Shown in pieces: positions 5,686 through 6,509 of a stretch of DNA of 6,509 nucleotides. The translations under genes were made by a program, and so were the position numbers. The stretch comes from Caulobacter sp. GTDB lineage: Bacteria > Pseudomonadota > Alphaproteobacteria > Caulobacterales > Caulobacteraceae. Under the pieces are notes generated by a model. It made no database searches. It was not told the DNA's origin and was given only the letters and a program-made list of their open reading frames with translations. Numbering within the stretch: position 1 is the stretch's first letter; each line of letters starts with the position of its first letter. The stretch covers positions 1-6,509 of the forward strand of contig JACMOF010000005.1 of assembly GCA_014378155.1 (NCBI GenBank), read 5' to 3'.

Positions 5686-6509
5686 CAGAACGTCCGCTTC
5701 AAGGTCACGCGCCATTCCCGCCCCTTGCCGGGCAGGGCTCCAAGATTGGCATAGGTGTCGGCGTCGGGGGTGAAATAGAGCGTGTCGAAGAGGTTCTCGA
5801 CATTGAGTTCGGCCGTGTAGGGCCCATGCGACAGATAGGCCGAGGCGTTCACAACGGCGTAGGCGGGATAAGTCACCGCGTCCTGCACCGTGCCGGAGGT
5901 CTTGGTCACGTGGGTGACGCCCAGGGTGGCGCCTGCCGAGCCCCAGTCGTGAACGTCGCTGGTATAGGCGGCGTAGAGGCTGACCACCGAGTTTGGGATC
6001 AGGCTGTAGTCATAGTCCCCTGCCCGGCCCGGCAAGCCACTTGCCCCGCCGAACGACCAGATCACGTAGGAGCCGCCATAGGCCTGCGCCGCGGGCACGC
6101 CCGCCGTATAGGCCGGGATATATTGGAACGAGGTGTCGGGTCCCTCGACCGTCGTGTGCTGGGCGTTGCCGGTCGCCGTGAAGCTGAGATGGTTCGAGGC
6201 CAGCCAGCGCACCTCCACCTCGACGCCCTTGGCCCGTGTGCTCTGGACGATCGGCGTCAGGCCCGACAGCTGGGTGCGGTTTTGGCGATAGCCGGCCAGG
6301 GAACCGACCAGGGTTCCGTGCAGAAGGTGGACCTTCACCCCAGCCTCGGCCAGGTCGCCGCTCGACAGCCACGACCCATCGGCGACCAGGCCCGGGGCGA
6401 GGTCTCCAGCCTGGCTGACCTCCAGGGCCGAGGCCTTGGCGTAGCTGACATAGGGCATCAGGCCGATGGGAGTCTGATAGGTCAGGCTGGCGCTGTAGGT
6501 CGCCTTGCC
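5685..6509 (-). CDS. TonB-dependent receptor, siderophore-receptor-like, C-terminal part (5' end outside window)
   Basis: This is the last 274 residues of an outer-membrane TonB-dependent receptor. The frame is open to the window edge, reading GKATYSASLTYQTPIGLMPY, so the ATG at 6458 is an internal methionine. The segment shows the usual end of a siderophore-type barrel: PYVSYAKAS, a strand/loop alternation around GVEVEVRWL, then the NVENLFDTLYF motif, a large last extracellular loop, and a final strand REWRVTLKRTF ending in phenylalanine. Plug, TonB box and signal peptide are missing because they lie beyond 6509. Any Fur box or other promoter would also lie there. Iron-siderophore uptake is the best guess from resemblance, but other ligands are possible. 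It is first in an operon with the MFS gene. Confidence 0.9.
   Translation of the reverse strand, partial: GKATYSASLTYQTPIGLMPYVSYAKASALEVSQAGDLAPGLVADGSWLSSGDLAEAGVKVHLLHGTLVGSLAGYRQNRTQLSGLTPIVQSTRAKGVEVEVRWLASNHLSFTATGNAQHTTVEGPDTSFQYIPAYTAGVPAAQAYGGSYVIWSFGGASGLPGRAGDYDYSLIPNSVVSLYAAYTSDVHDWGSAGATLGVTHVTKTSGTVQDAVTYPAYAVVNASAYLSHGPYTAELNVENLFDTLYFTPDADTYANLGALPGKGREWRVTLKRTF

Noticed and set aside
5686..5715. Longer MFS start at 5715
   Set aside because: It adds ten polar residues overlapping the receptor gene. The TGATG junction at 5685 is a typical coupled start and gives a normal MFS N-terminus.
4531..5754. 407-residue open frame on the + strand opposite the MFS gene
   Set aside because: It is rich in Gln, Arg, His and Pro, has no recognisable domain, and mirrors a clear membrane protein. 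Long antisense frames are expected in DNA of this base composition.

Overview
The window looks like a chromosomal segment of a Caulobacter-type alphaproteobacterium. The basis is high G+C with strong third-position G/C bias, two TonB-dependent outer-membrane receptors within 6.5 kb, a TorF-type porin, and a short (type I) QueF. The genus is my inference from protein flavour, not a database match. Nothing looks like a phage, insertion sequence, CRISPR array, tRNA or rRNA.

Layout: (1) 2-1960 (+), the C-terminal 651 residues of a TonB-dependent receptor whose start lies outside the window. It has a long glycine-rich insert and a proline-rich tail after the usual terminal strand. (2) 1973-2006, a perfect 15-bp hairpin between that gene and the convergent queF. 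(3) 2028-2492 (-), queF, the preQ0 reductase of queuosine synthesis. (4) 2574-3377 (+), a complete classical short-chain dehydrogenase/reductase, divergent from queF. (5) 3378-3633, a 256-bp A+T-enriched leader. (6) 3634-4350 (+), a TorF-family putative porin with a clear signal peptide, followed by a strong intrinsic terminator at 4375-4407. (7) 4414-5685 (-), a 12-helix MFS transporter. (8) 5685-6509 (-), the C-terminal 274 residues of a second, siderophore-receptor-like TonB-dependent receptor. Its stop codon overlaps the MFS start codon by one base (TGATG).

The only strong functional coupling is between (8) and (7). The second receptor is transcribed first and the inner-membrane MFS protein is translated directly after it, which suggests one substrate route across both membranes, or a receptor paired with an exporter. 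The other genes look like independent units separated by terminators or divergent promoters: queuosine synthesis, an SDR of unknown substrate, and a porin.

I do not see a convincing new biological system here. The most unusual points are the glycine-rich segment of the first receptor, which strand alternation places on the periplasmic side, its proline-rich tail, the structured leader of the porin gene, and the nested inverted repeats around the porin terminator.
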